A DNA stretch of 64,000 nt from Hymenopus coronatus (Eukaryota > Arthropoda > Insecta > Mantodea > Hymenopodidae). Positions within the stretch are counted from its first letter, which is position 1, and each line of letters opens with the position of its first letter. A model generated the notes under the pieces. It was not told the origin of the DNA. It saw only the letters and a program-made list of their open reading frames with translations, and did not search any database. The position numbers and the translations under genes are program-made. Location of the stretch: the NCBI GenBank assembly GCA_030762935.1, contig CM060890.1:151562129-151626128 (forward strand), read 5' to 3'. Of the stretch, positions 23,735 through 36,585 are shown in pieces.

Positions 23735-24640
23735 CAAGGCGTATTCCAAAACTAAGGCCCGGTGAACACAGATGATGTTTGTGAGGAGGATACAGCAGTG
23801 TTGTGTTTGCCTGTCAATGACAGCAGATCGACAGTTGTGAAGTGCGTGCTGTGATTAGATTTTTGCTGACAAAAGAATCGTCAGCTGCAGTGAGTTAGTT
23901 ATATCTAGTGTATGGACCGGACATAATGAGTGACAAGTTCAATGTTGGAGTCGACAAAAATGTGCAAGTTGAACAGCGGAGTGGCAGGCCCAGTATTCAG
24001 ACTGACGATATCGTTGATCAAGTGAACTACACACTTGGCTATGGAATTCCCAAAACTGCTCACCAGTCAGCACAAACAGCAACGAATGCATAGTGCACCA
24101 CAGTTTTTGGAGCGCTATAGACAAGATGGAGATGGTTTGTTACGGAAGACGATTCATAGACAGCATATACCAATGCAGAATCAAAACAAGTCAATGCCAT
24201 TCTGATTCACCCAAACAAAAAAGTGTAAACAATTGCCATACACGAATCCCAAAATGATGGCTGCCCTGTTTTGGGATGAAAAGGATTGATTTCATGGACC
24301 ATGGGGCAACCATTACTGTGCAACGCTCACCACAGGAAACTGTCTGGCCTCATCCTGCTGCAGAACAATGCATACATACCAAACATTTCCATTGAGACTC
24401 CTTGACCACCTTCCTGCATTAGAAACGGTGGCTTGGTGGTACAAACCGTTGATGAACTCAACTGGTTCAGGTCCCAGGTGGCAGAAGGAGTTAAAGAAGC
24501 TGGTGCAGCATTACAGAAAATGCACAGCTGTGAATGGCGATTATTTGGAAATGTGAATTAGATAAACAGTCTCATAATACTGCCAATAAAATCCTTGTCT
24601 CATGAGCAATGCTTTTATTAAGACCAAACATGGTTATGTT
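23735..24640 (+). mobile_element. Mariner relic (SETMAR/GVQW type)
   Basis: Begins after a TA with CAAGGCGTATTCCAAAAC, a mariner-like terminal sequence. The plus strand holds scattered transposase pieces: CEVRAVIRFLLTKESSAA, YGPDIMSDK, EQRSGRPSIQTDDIVDQVN, LPYTNPKMMAALFWDEK and a C-terminal NGDYLEM. Large internal deletions and stops remove the catalytic core. The right terminal repeat was not found, so the right boundary is approximate. Confidence 0.8.
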
Positions 24641-24659
24641 GTAGCGGAAAAGAATTTCA

Positions 24660-25994
24660 CTTTTTTATTAAATTGTTTTATATTTGTTGGTAGTTTACTA
24701 TATAGCTTAAATGTTCTCTGACTTAATCGAGTACAAGAATGAGCAAACTTTATGTTTTTCAGTCCTACTAAATTTAATGTACAGTTTTAAACATTTCAGC
24801 ATGGCAAATAGAGCTGAGTTTAGTTGGCAGTTGAGTGTCATGTTGTAGTCAATTTGAGGTTTCATACTGCTTTTACATTATATATATGAATATCACTGCA
24901 ATAGTTCTTTCTAATATATTATTTGTTTGTTTTAAAGCAGTTGCTGAGGTTTGTCATTATTGTATTTACATTATTTTGCAATATTGATAGTATGTGTTTA
25001 TGCACATGAGAGAGATGATAATACTTATTTGTGTTGATTCAATAGTTAATATCGCTCCATTGACTCTAGTTAAGTTGGTCTACAAATAAACTACATTAAC
25101 AGAGTGGTACACATTATCTGGAATGAAGAACACTCAGCTTATTCAATCTCAAGATATTGCTGTAATAACTTCAATGATTGTTGACTCACTTTTGACAAGT
25201 GGATCAGCACTTGAAAAAATGAATGTTTATGTACAAGACAGTTCCAGGTAGAGAAATTGTTACAATATCTGGTTACTTAGTGCTAAAAGGATTAAATTGA
25301 TGAAAATTATGCAAGATTTTAACGCTCTCCAAAGAAATGGGTTTCACTCTTTTTCCAAGGATACAATGTACATATATTGTATTTGGATTATGTTTCCCAA
25401 GTGCTTGGTTGTTTTTTAATTATTTCTCGGCTTAGAACACTTTCTGTCTTACGAGCTAAACCCACGTCTTTTTATCTCATTGGTTAATTGTTCTGCACAA
25501 TGATATTCAAGGAATTGAATATGTGATAACATCATAACAATAATTTGACAGTGAATTGTAAAACAAAGCACTCATGTGCCATTAGTGTTTTCGGTTTATT
25601 GAGTTTTCCTAAGATCAAACAACGATAAGTGGAGAGCACATGTTCAAGTGTAAATATAAACCTGTGCTCGCATGTTGTATTAGCAAAATATTAAAACTGT
25701 AAAACCTTGTGTTTACTAAGTCTTCTTGAAAAATAAGTATGAGACAAATGAATGACAGGTTGAGGTTACATTAGCATTAGTGTCTGTCTGCACTGGAAGT
25801 GTGTTCTTTTACCGAAACCGTTATACATCAAGCTGAGAAAATTTTAAAACTGAAACCCAGCCTCAATTACTGTTACTGAATTTTACAAAATTGTGGTTTC
25901 TTTAAGAAATTTAGATATGTTTGTACATTTCTTTTCTATAGGACTAAAAGTTCGCTTTTATTATGTTTTATTTACACTACTAATTAATCATTTT
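24660..25994. other. RECQL4 intron 3, AT-rich, nothing recognised
   Basis: I see no coding region, tandem repeat or known element here. Open frames are short and lack family motifs. Confidence 0.4.
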
Positions 25995-26539
25995 TACTTT
26001 CTCTACATGTACTATGTACATAGTGTATAGAGAAGGTATTGTATTGTACCCAAACATTCCATACCGAGAACATGTTTTGGATCCCCCTGAATCCAAAAAA
26101 AAGTATTTCTGGAAAAATTGTGTGTGCGTGGGTGCGTGTGTGTGTGTGTGTGTGTGTGTGGGGGGGGGGGGTGCATGCTTGTGTGGACAGCATTGCTCAA
26201 AAACGAAAAGGCCGTTAAATACCAAACTTGATACTTAAGTTTGGTATCTTGCAAGGATATGACATGAAGATTTTGAAGAAAATCCCCCCATCCCCAACCA
26301 CCCGTACATGGAACTTTTTTTGAAAATTTTTATTTTCTCAAAAATGGCTCTAACGATTTTGATCAAAATGTTGTATATTAAATAATATGTATATCTTCAA
26401 TTTTCTGGAATAGCCTCTGAAGACTTCTTTATTCTGGATGAATTTTTCGGAATTTTGCATAACTGCTAAACCGTAAGAAATGGACAAAACATACCACACA
26501 AAAAATGTAGAGCACATTAAAACACACAATTTATGTTAT
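25995..26539 (-). mobile_element. R repeat copy 2, first part (split by insertion)
   Basis: The minus-strand R repeat begins at its palindromic end (TACTATGTACATAGTGTATAG near 26010-26032), has a GT run at 26127-26170, and continues to CACAATTTATGTTAT at 26539. There a Penelope-like pair is inserted; the R sequence resumes at 29575 after the duplicated AATTTATGTTAT and runs to about 29915. Confidence 0.85.
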
Positions 26540-28562
26540 CCTGATATATGGTGGACTTTGAGACAGTGATGTGTTTTAACAATTAAAATTTAGTTGAGTC
26601 GATTTTGTAACACTACATCACTTACTTTTTTATTTCGGAAAACATGTTTCAGAAGCCATGTGCTTCCATTGTCAATTCCTTTGGTCGACTGCCAGCATTG
26701 CTTGCTGTGGTGGTTGTCTCTGTCCCTGGTGGTGGTTTGATGAACCTCTGAATGAGTAGATCGCCTGGTGGGATTTCAAAATTGAAAACCCGGTTCTTGT
26801 TTTCCCAAATATATATGTTTTCCCAAACTTTTAATTCTGTCTTCCTTGTGATGTTTTTGAGGATTTTTGGGCTTCTATTTATAGTGTGTTTCTCTTTCCA
26901 AAAATGCCAAGCTACTGCAGATTTGTCTTCTTGTTTGAGTTTAATATTTCTGTGGTGTTCTTTAGCCCTGGTTTTTATATTTCTTTTTGTTTGGCCGATG
27001 TAGATTTTTTCACAGTCATTACAGCTGAACTGATATATTCCTGGTTTGTTTTCTTGTGGGATATCATCTTTTAATTTAGAATTTAAAATGTTTTTTATAG
27101 AGTAATTGTTTTTAGGGGCTAGAATGATGTTATGTCGTTTGAAGATCCTCTGGAATTTGTAGAAAGTTGTAGGGTGGTATGTAAACTTCTTGTAGATCTT
27201 GTTTTCTTTCTGGTTTTGAGTGAGTGTGCTGACTTCTTTAATTCTCTTTCTATTTTTGGCTTTATTAACTTTTGTACACCAGTTCTGCCCGAAATCCATT
27301 CTCTGTAGCTTTGTCCAATATTTTAGTAAGTTCACATTGGTATTCTGTTTTGCCCATTGGTACATTTACCAATCTGTGTGTAAGGCTGTTGAGTAAAGCA
27401 TGCTGATGGGGAATGGGATTGTAACTCTTTTGTTTTATATGGCTGTTGGTGTGGGTAGGTTTTCTGTAGATGCCAAATGTAAGGTGATTATTAGTTTTGA
27501 TGATTTTTAGGTCGAGGAATGGTAGTTGTCCATCACATTCCTTCTCCATTGTGAACTTTATAGACTTTTCTTGCATATTTAGGAGTTTTAGTGCATCTTC
27601 TAGGTGTCTTTCTGGGACTATTACAAAGATGTCGTCCACATAGCGGTACCATATTTTGAACATCCAGGGGAATGCCCTTTTAATCCTAGTTTCCATAGTG
27701 CTCATAAAGAGATCTGCTAATATTGGTGACAGTGGGGCGCTCATAGCTAAACCAGATGTTTGTTTGTAATGTTTCCTGTTAAATGTGAAAAAATTTTGAT
27801 TTATGCACAGATTCGTTAATGTGATGTATTCTCGGACTTCTTCTGTTGTTTTCCCTATTGCAAGTAACCAGTTTTTGATGTGGGATTGTATGCTTTCTGT
27901 AGGTATGCTTGGAAACAGAGCAGTAACATCAAAGGAAACTAACATATCAGTTTTTTTTTCAATTTTATGTCTTTAATTTTATCGATCAGATCTAGAGAGT
28001 TTTTTATACTTGCTGTTTCAAATTTAGGGAAGGAAGAGAATCTGTTTGTTAACCATTTTCCTAGATTATATGTAGGTGCACTTATGTTGTTTATAATTGG
28101 TCTCATTGCATTTCCCGGCTTGTGTATTTTTGGAAGGCCATAAATTCTGGGCAGAACTGGATTATCAACTTTAATTTTGCATTTTTCTTTTTTGTCTATT
28201 AGTTCACATTCTTGAATACTGGCATTTAATTTAACTATACATTGGTTTAGAGGGTTCTTTTGTACTGTAGAGTATCCTTCTTTTTCTAAAAGTGTTTCCA
28301 TTCTTTCTACATATTCAGTTTTGTCCATAATTACTATTGTGTTTCCTTTGTCAGCTTTGCTAATAATTACCGGTTTGCTTTTTAATGCTCTTATTACATT
28401 TTTTGGGGGGTTAGTTTTCTTTTTGCTTTCTATTGTTTCGATAATTTGGCAACATTCACTTTTTATTATGCTTTTATCAATATCATTTATGTGCTGGGTG
28501 GCTATTTGTACATCCGCAATGTAATCATCAATTTTATCTGAAAAATCGGTGCAAGTTTTCAT
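26540..28562 (-). mobile_element. Penelope-like element copy D (inverted, 5'-truncated)
   Basis: Minus-strand copy with RT and GIY-YIG. Coding pieces are 27939-28562, 27265-27945 and 26649-27365, separated by a 1-bp gain in the A-run before MLVSFDVTALFPS (the same lesion as copy C) and a 2-bp loss near 27270. The RT motif is AMSAPLSP as in copy C, with YVDD retained. The outer 3' end carries the 42-46 base tail (rc of GTTAAAACACATCAC...ATCAGG). It breaks near 28562, meeting copy E head to head. The pair is flanked by AATTTATGTTAT at 26528-26539 and 29575-29586. Confidence 0.93.
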
Positions 28563-29574
28563 GCACTAAAACTCCTAAATATGCAAGAAAAGTCTATAAA
28601 GTTCACAATGGAGAAGGAATGTGATGGACAACTACCATTCCTAGACCTAAAAATCATCAAAACTAATAATCACCTTACATTTGGCATCTACACAAAACCT
28701 ACCCACACCAACAGCTATATAAAACAAAAGACTTACAATCCCATTCCCCATCAGCATGCTTTACTCAACAGCCTTACACACAGATTGGTAAATGTACCAA
28801 TGGGAAAAACAGAATACCAATGTGAACTTACTAAAATATTGGACATAGCTACAGAGAATGGATTTCGGGCAGAACTGGTGTACAAAAAAGTTAATAAAGC
28901 CAAAAATAGAAAGAGAATTAAAGAAGTCAGCACACTCACTCAAAACCAGAAAGAAAACAAGATCTACAAGAAGTTTGCATACTACCCTACAACTTTCTAC
29001 AAATTCCAGAGGATCTTCAAACGACATAACATCATTCTAGCCCCTAAAAACAATTATTCTATAAAAAACATTTTAAATCCTAAATTAAAAGATGATATCC
29101 CACAAGAAAACAAACCAGGAATATATCAGTTCAGCTGTAATGACTTTGAAAAAATCTACATCGGCCAAACAAAAAGAAATATAAAAACCAGGGCTAAAGA
29201 ACACCACAGAAATATTAAACTCAAACAAGAAGACAAATCTGCAGTAGTTTGGCATTTTTGGAAAGAGAAACACACTATAAATAGAAGCCCAAAAATCCTC
29301 TAAAACATCACAAGGAAGACAGAATTAAAAGTTTGGGAAAACATATATATTTGGAAAAACAAGAACCGGGTTTTCAATTTTGAAATCCCGCCAGGCGATC
29401 TACTCATTCAGAGGTTCATCAAACCACCACCAGGGACAGAGACAACCACCACAGCAAGCAATGCCGGCAGTCGACCAAAGGAATTGACAATGGAAGCACA
29501 TGGCTTCTGAAACATGTTTTCCGAAATAAAAAAGTAAGTGATATAGTGTTACAAAATCGACTCAACTAAATTTT
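28561..29574 (+). mobile_element. Penelope-like element copy E (5'-truncated)
   Basis: Plus-strand partial copy that starts at LKLLNMQEKSIKF in late RT and continues through GIY-YIG. One base change makes a stop after SPKIL (near 29300), before the conserved C-terminal tail. Its 3' end is the short form ending AATTTTAATT, without the 46-base tail, and abuts the right target duplication. The junction with copy D shows a few bases of possible microhomology (TGCA). Confidence 0.92.
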
Positions 29575-29915
29575 AATTTATGTTATATTTATATTTTTTG
29601 TGGAGTTTATTGTTTTCTAGATATTCCTTGTTTTTATTTCAGCTTTGAAAAGCTTATACTTTCCTCATACAGGAATTTGTCAGCTCCTATCCATACAAAC
29701 AAAGGAACATCAGTCACATAGTAACCAGCTCTTGACTATCACTTTAACCTATGGTACTTCCTTATTTCTCTTCTACTTACAAGGAAGCAAGTAATAAGAC
29801 TATTTGTGCTAATTTTTTCTCGATTAGCATGAAGTAAATAGAAGCATTAGCTTTTTAGCAATAATTTGTTGCAGAGATGTAGAGAAAGTCATGTGAATGA
29901 AACCCATCAGAGATA
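29575..29915 (-). mobile_element. R repeat copy 2, second part
   Basis: Resumes the R repeat interrupted at 26539. It runs through TTTTTTGTGGAGTTTATTG, rc of the GTTGACAAATTCCTGTA block, to the other end near AGAGATGTAGAGAAAGTCATG (29873-29893). Confidence 0.85.
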
Positions 29916-30224
29916 TTCTTGCAGCTGCATTTTTCAAATGTTATCATATAATGAGAGACCAAGATTCTGCCGGAGTTCTTACTTCTATAGGGTCTTGGTC
30001 CCTGTCCCCCTTTCTCGAAGTCAATAACATCCTCAAAACAATATAACAATAGACATTGTGAAAATTATGCAACAAGAATTTACACAAGTAAATTGAAATC
30101 TCAATCAGAAATAGCAACAATGTCTCAATAAAGATGGATTGCACTTTAAGTAATGTGACAGTTGGTGGTCCAGCAATGGACAAGTGGTTAAACCTCTCAG
30201 CTCACCAAGGCAACCGCATGTCTC

Positions 30225-30733
30225 CATGCTCTTAAGTAGAAGAGAAATACGGAAGTACCATGGGTTAAAGTGATAGTCAAAAGCTGGTTGCTAGGTGACT
30301 GAAGTTCCTTTGTTTGTATCCACAGCAGTTGACAAATTCCTGTACAAGAAAAGTATAGGTTTTTCCAAGCTGAAACCAAAAACAAGGAATATCTAAAAAA
30401 CGATCAACACCACGAAAAAAATGTATATAAAATAAATTGTGTGCTTTAAAGTGCTCTACATTTTTTGTATGGTATGTTTTGTCTATTTCTTACGGTTTAG
30501 CAGTTATGCAAAATTCAGAATCAAGTAGTTTTCAGAGGCTATTCCCAGAAAATCGAAGATATACATTATATTTGTCAGGTAAATATACAATATTGAATCA
30601 AAATCGTTACAGCCATTTTTAAGAAAATCAAAATTTTCGAAAAATGTTCCATGTAAAGGGTAGTTGGGGGTGCAGGGATTTTCTTGAAAATTTTTGTGTC
30701 GCATCCTTGCAAGATACCAATCTTAAATACCAA
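30225..30733 (+). mobile_element. R repeat copy 3, first part (split by insertion)
   Basis: Plus-strand R repeat lacking its first 150 bases or so. It has GTTGACAAATTCCTGTA, GCTCTACATTTTTTGT and TTACGGTTTAGCAGTTATGC, then ends at TCTTAAATACCAA (30721-30733), where copy F is inserted. It resumes at 32761 with the same 13 bases. Confidence 0.85.
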
Positions 30734-32760
30734 ATGTTATCGGACCAAACTTTCACCAAATCAGAACTGGATTTCTTAAACAAAGGGACGAAAACTTGCG
30801 TCAATTTTTCAGATAAAATTGACGATTACATTGCGGACATACAAATAGCCACCCAGCACATAAACGATTTTGATAAAAACATAATAAAAAGTGAATGTTG
30901 CCAAATTATCGAAACAATAGAAAGCAAAAGGAAAACTAACCCCCCAAAAAATGTAATAAGAGCATTAAAAAGCAAACCGGTAATTTATAGCAAAGCAGAC
31001 AAAGGAAACACAATAGTAATTATGGACAAAACTGAATATGTAGAAAGAATGGAAACACTTTTAGAAAAAGAAGAATACTCTACAGTACAAAAGAACCCTC
31101 TAAACCAATGTATAGTTAAATTATATGCCAGTATTCAAGAATGTAAACTAATAGACAAAAAAGAAAAATGCAAAATTAAAGTTGATAATCCAGTTCTGCC
31201 CAGAATTTATGGCCTTCCAAAAATACACAAGCCGGGAAATGCAATGAGACCAATTATAAACAATATAAGTGCACCTACATATAATCTAGGAAAATGGTTA
31301 ACAAACAGATTCTCTTCCTTCCCTAAATTTGAAACAGCAAGTATAAAAAACTCTCTAGATCTGATCGATAAAATTAAAGACATAAAATTGGAAAAAACCG
31401 ATATGTTAGTTTCCTTTGATGTTACTGCTCTGTTTCCAAGCATACCTACAGAAAGCATACAATCCCACATCAAAAACTGGTTACTTGCAATAGGAAAAAC
31501 AACAGAAGAAGTGCGAGAATACATCATATTAACGAATCTGTGCATACATCAAAATTTTTTCACATTTAACGGGAAATATTACAAACAAACATCTGGTTTA
31601 GCTATGGGCAGCCCGCTGTCACCAATATTAGCAGATCTCTTCATGAGCACTATGGAAACTAGCATTAAAAAGGCATTCCCCTGGATCTTCAAAATATGGT
31701 ACCGCTATGTAGACGACATCTTTGCAATAGTCCCAGAAAGACACCTAGAAGATGCACTAAAACTCCTAAATATGCAAGAAAAGTCTATAAAGTTCACAAT
31801 GGAGAAGGAATGTGATGGACAACTACCATTCCTTGACCTAAAAATCATCAAAACTAATAATCACCTTACATTTGGCATCTACAGAAAACCTACCCACACC
31901 AACAGCTATATAAAACAAAAGAGTTACAATCCCATTCCCCATCAGCATGCTTTACTCAACAGCCTTACACACAGATTGGTAAATGTACCAATGGGAAAAA
32001 CAGAATACCAATGTGAACTTACTAAAATATTGGACATAGCTACAGAGAATGGATTTCGGGCAGAACTGGTGTACAAAAAAGTTAATAAAGCCAAAAATAG
32101 AAAGAGAATTAAAGAAGTCAGCACACTCACTCAAAACCAGAAAGAAAACAAGATCTACAAGAAGTTTACATACCAACCTACAACTTTCTACAAATTCCAG
32201 AGGATCTTCAAACGACATAACATCATTCTAGCCCCTAAAAACAATTACTCTATAAAAAACATTTTAAATTCTAAATTAAAAGATGATATCCCACAAGAAA
32301 ACAAACCAGGAATATATCAGTTCAGCTGTATTGACTGTGAAAAAATCTACATCAGCCAAACAAAAAGAAATATAAAAACCAGGGCAAAAGAACACCACAG
32401 AAATATTAAACTCAAACAAGAAGACAAATCTGCAGTAGCTTGGCATTTTTGGAAAGAGAAACACACTATAAATAGAAGCCCAAAAATCCTCAAAAACATC
32501 ACAAGGAAGACAGAATAAAAAGTTTGGGAAAACATATATATTTGGAACAACAAGAACCGGGTTTTCAATTTTGAAATCCCGCCAGGCGATCTACTCATCC
32601 AGAAGTTCATCAAACCACCACCAGGGACAGAGACAACCACCACAGCAAGCAATGCCGGTAGTCGACCAAAGGAATTGACAATGGAAGCACATGGCTTCTG
32701 AAACATGTTTTCCGAAATAAAAAAGTAAGTGTTACAAAATCGACTCAACTAAATTTTAAT
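30734..32760 (+). mobile_element. Penelope-like element copy F (single, near-intact RT-EN frame)
   Basis: The best-preserved coding copy. A single open frame runs from the left end to a stop at 32516 and covers the N-terminal linker (DQTFTKSELDFLNKG), RT (LPKIHKPGNAMRPI, FDVTALFPS, AMGSPLSP, YVDD) and GIY-YIG (GIYQFSCIDCEKIYI). The stop is a single T-to-A change (AGAATAAAAAG against AGAATTAAAAG), removing the last 60 or so codons. In the endonuclease, ISQTKR replaces IGQTKR of the other copies. Flanked by TCTTAAATACCAA at 30721-30733 and 32761-32773. The N-terminal region of copy C is missing. Confidence 0.94.
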
Positions 32761-32812
32761 TCTTAAATACCAAGTTTGGTATTTAACAGTCTTTAAATTT
32801 GCGCGCGGCACA

Positions 32813-32846
<34 letters not shown>

Positions 32847-32990
32847 CAGTCCTTTTTCCGAAAATGCTGATTTTGGATTCAGGGGGACCCAAAACATGTA
32901 TTTCTGGTGAAATCTCGGTATCAAATATTTTGGTGGAATGCAATACCTTCTATATACACTATGTACATAGTAGTGCTGAGAAAGTAAAAC
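32761..32990 (+). mobile_element. R repeat copy 3, second part
   Basis: Resumes with the duplicated TCTTAAATACCAA, then a CA run at 32808-32846, GGTGAAATCTCGGTATC and the end TACACTATGTACATAGTAG...GAGAAAGTAA. The terminal palindrome is slightly decayed here. Confidence 0.85.
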
Positions 32991-32994
32991 TGCA

Positions 32995-34050
32995 TAACTG
33001 ACACAAAATTTGTCTAAGCCACAAATTAATCCTTTCTTAGTGAAAATAAAAACTGTATTACAAATGTACAATTATTGTTAAATGTTACCTTTTCCCCCAA
33101 GTAGGCTGAATGCTTCACTGTAACATACGTCCACCTACACACTAGTTCTTGTTTCGTTATAAGTAAGCCTCCAAAAGTGAGCCACATCATCGAGTGATGA
33201 TTCATGCCACTTGCAGCATCTCTTGCACCGTGAGTGTTTCATTTCTGTCATTATAACAAGCAATTCTCAATGAATTTGTTCTACATTGTTGTAAGTACGC
33301 ATGTTTGACACATTGAAGCCCAAGCCTGAGTATAGTTCGGGCCATTGAAATGTTCATGAGACTCATAACCCAAGCAACGCTTTTAATGCAATTCCATGTT
33401 CTTAACTCGGTCTTGGGCTATGCGGTAAAGAACATACATCAGTTATCATTTAGTTGTCTGATTTGTGCTGCCATCTGTCCTCGCTTATGTCAACTATTAG
33501 GAATTTTAGGAGCTTTTGTAATATTGGCTGCTCTCAGGTAGTCGCACCATTTTCTTTGAAGGTGGTGATTTGTTTGTTATATTTGTGCTCTTAAATGTTA
33601 AAATGCTGCATTTTCCTCGATTTCTGTAAACTGAAGCTGAAATTCAGGATGCAAATGAAGCTGTGGAAAATTCTGATTCCAAGGGAGAGTTTTTCGAACT
33701 TTGAATAAATGGAGTGTAAGCAGCTTTATGTAGTTTTTTTTTCAAACTCATATTTAATACTTGTTGCAAATTTAAAATAAAATATTTATACGGAAGTTAT
33801 GACTATTTTCTTACTTGTTGAGAAATCCTTGACGATTGTCCCAATACTTTTTGGCAGATTTAATTGAGGTACTGTAAATAATAACTCAAAGTAGGCGTAA
33901 AATCCCCGCATTTCTTGGCACTTCAACTAACGAAACGCCCGGGCTTCAATGTGTTAACAATAACATCAGCAATGTAGCCAATATTACGTAAGGATTCAGC
34001 CATCATTAGCTTCATTCACCGGTCAATATGTTGTAAGGTGGCAGACATGA
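32995..34050. other. RECQL4 intron 3, nothing recognised
   Basis: No coding region or known repeat seen between the R repeat and exon 3. Open frames are short and unlike any family I know. Confidence 0.4.
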
Positions 34051-34057
34051 TACTCAC

Positions 34058-34273
34058 CAATGAGGGTTCCCTCCTCACTAAGCTCATACAACGGGGCAAC
34101 TGCATTTGTTCTAACAACATCAAAACAAGTGTTACTCTCCTCATGGGGCGCCAGCATCAGCTTGCGTTTGCTCACATGATCTGGCGCACACGCCAACCTC
34201 TCCACTTCTTCCAGCGTCAGGAAGGGGCTATCCTCTTCTTCTTCTTCCTCGTGCTCTGGTAGCAGCGCGTCAC
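34058..34273 (-). CDS. RECQL4: RECQL4 exon 3 (acidic linker)
   Basis: 216 bases entered and left in phase 1: acceptor AATGTGTAG, donor GTGAGTATC. The peptide begins with an acidic run (PEHEEEEEEDSPFLTLEEVE) and continues through CAPDHVSKRKLM to YELSEEGTLIG. It bridges the zinc-knuckle region and the helicase core, a poorly conserved region in RECQL4 proteins. Assignment rests on open frame, correct splice sites and exact phase agreement with exons 2 and 4, more than on sequence similarity. Confidence 0.85.
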
Positions 34274-34279
34274 CTACAC

Positions 34280-34920
34280 ATTCACATTTTATTTTGTTAT
34301 GGACTGCATATAATAAAACTTGTCAAGTAGCCATTATGTTACGCACCATCAAGTTTATTACTTTCTCTACGCTATATAGTAAGTACAAAAAGTACTAATT
34401 TGTATTAATGTTGCTTCGGGAGTCAACATGTCAACAGGTACCAACTGTTAGACAGAAAAGATGCTGCAACTATAGGAATCACCAAAGTAGTTCAAACATT
34501 TGTAAAATGTTATACGAAGCATTAATAGCAAATACAAAAACAATGTGAAACATTAAATAGTTGAATACTAACCAACAAGCAGTAACCAAACATAATATAT
34601 ATATATATATAAATATGGACATAAAGCATAAAACAGAAAGGAAATGTATAACACATTGATAAATTGCATTAGAAAATGTATTTGGAAGTGATGTAACAAC
34701 TTTAAGCAGCCAAATGTCATACATTTGTGAAATTTCAGCCCTTTTTATTTATTCTCTCTGTAGCAGCATCACAAAATTTGATACCAAGATTTTCAATGCA
34801 AATATATATTTTGCAATTCCCTGAAAAAAATGTTTTTAGAAAAAGGTTTATGCAGGTGTCTGTGAACAGCATAATTCAAAATTGAAAAGTCGGTTAAATA
34901 CCAAACATGGTATTGTAATT
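34280..34920. other. RECQL4 intron 2 with degenerate R-like segment
   Basis: No gene seen. About 34760-34925 resembles the minus-strand R repeat (AAATACCAAACATGGTATT) with many changes. A short TA run lies near 34597-34611. Confidence 0.4.
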
Positions 34921-34924
34921 TTGA

Positions 34925-36585
34925 CTACCAAAAGTGGTACACTGTGTAGCTAGCCATTAGTTTTAATTTAATTGGAGTCGAGTATACACACAAAACTTAC
35001 TTATGCAGAACTAGTTTCTTGTCTACTGCTTTCGTCTGTCAGATTCAACATGAGGATCCTTGCCTTCCCTCTGGTCTTGGATTCATGAACTTCATTAGCG
35101 GGTTCTCTTCAAAGGGACGGTCAAAATTCATGAGGTGCGTTTCATATTTTTTCATATATATTTTCTCCCATGCATCGAGTTGTACTGTCTGCTGTACATT
35201 TTTCAAAAGATGGATGCTTTGTTGAATTTCATGTCGGTCGTTCTGCAGATTTTTCAGTTTCCCTATTTTTAATACTTCTAACATGTTCTTTAAGATGTTT
35301 CTTTTTGTTCTGCCAATATAAATATATATATACTTTGTTACACTCATTGCATTTAATCTGTTTTGTGGGAGGCAATCAAATTCTTCACACTCAACTTGTT
35401 GTAAGTTATATTATGTTCTTTAAATATTTTTTTGAAATTTCTCAGTTGCCCAAGGGTAGTAAGTGAATATTCTGAAGTTCTTGCTATCTTTAATTTCTTT
35501 GAGGTTGGATACTTCTGTAATCTTACTTTGTTGTTTACTTTTCTGCTAAAACGATTTATTTCAGCTGTTTTCACTGTATGGTTTAGATCTTCAAAGTGTT
35601 CAACTTTTGCAGTTACATTTTGTAGTAAGCTGTTTAGTATGGCATGTTGACGTGCTTTTGTTCGCTTTGATGTAGTTGTCAGTATGGGTTTCTTTTCTAT
35701 GTATAACAAATTCTTTATTAATAATTTTTAGGTCTAAAAATGCCAGTGTGCTTGATGTTCTAACTCCATTGTAAATTTTACTTTAGGTTCCTGTAAGTTT
35801 AGTAGCTTTACTAACTCATTCACTATAGCAAAACTATCGTCCATACTTTGAAGATGTTGGGCAACGATTTCATACTGATTTGTTGCTAGGAAAGGAGCTA
35901 AAGGGTTTCCCATAGCATCATCTTCTTTGTAATATTTGTTCTCAAATGTGAAGTACGATTGGTCGATGCAAGTTTTGGTGAGTTTTTTCTTCTGGTGGCA
36001 TAGTGAAGGATTCTAACCAAATGGCGAGGCATTGCATGAGTTTATCAATTGGTTTGCTGGGGAAAAGGGAAATTACATCAAAAGAAACCAGGTCAAATGT
36101 TGTAGTCTTAAATATGTTCTATTAACTCCAGAGAATTATTTAGGCTGAGGCTTTCAAATTTCAGAAAGTTGTTGAATTTGTTTACAAGCCACTTTGCTAG
36201 AAAATATGTTGTACTGTTGATGTTATTTATGATGGGCCTCATGATGTTCCAGGTTTTTGGATCTTGGGGAGTCCATATTTGATGCAATGTTTGGGTTGTC
36301 TGCTTTGATTTGCTTGCAATCTGATTTTGAAATTAATTTGCTATTCTTCAACGCTTGGTTAAGCTGTTTGGTGCATTTGTTTAGAGGTCGGAAGGGAACT
36401 ATAAATTCATGATTATCTAGCAGTTTTTCCATGTTATTTATATAATCTGTTTTATTCATGACAACTTTTTTGTTTCGCTTATCTGCCTTAGTGATGATGA
36501 TATCCCTTTGATTCAATGATTTTCAAATTTTGCTAATGGATTGCTCAGAAAGTTTTTCTTATTCATCTCTTCCAATATAACTAAA
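34925..36585 (-). mobile_element. Penelope-like element copy G, third family, decayed
   Basis: Minus-strand fragments in order: IITKADKRNKKVVMNKTDY (N-terminal linker), RT pieces, a QHAILNSLL block, and a degenerate GIY-YIG end (YIYIGRTKRNILKNMLE). Many frameshifts and stops. The 3' end near 34930-35000 keeps the family layout (AAGTAAGT, then CGACTCCAATTAAAT). It meets copy H head to head near 36585. Confidence 0.85.

Noticed and set aside
30644..30733. Apparent N-terminal extension of the copy F protein
   Set aside because: It reads R repeat sequence left of the insertion site; the target duplication shows the element begins at 30734.
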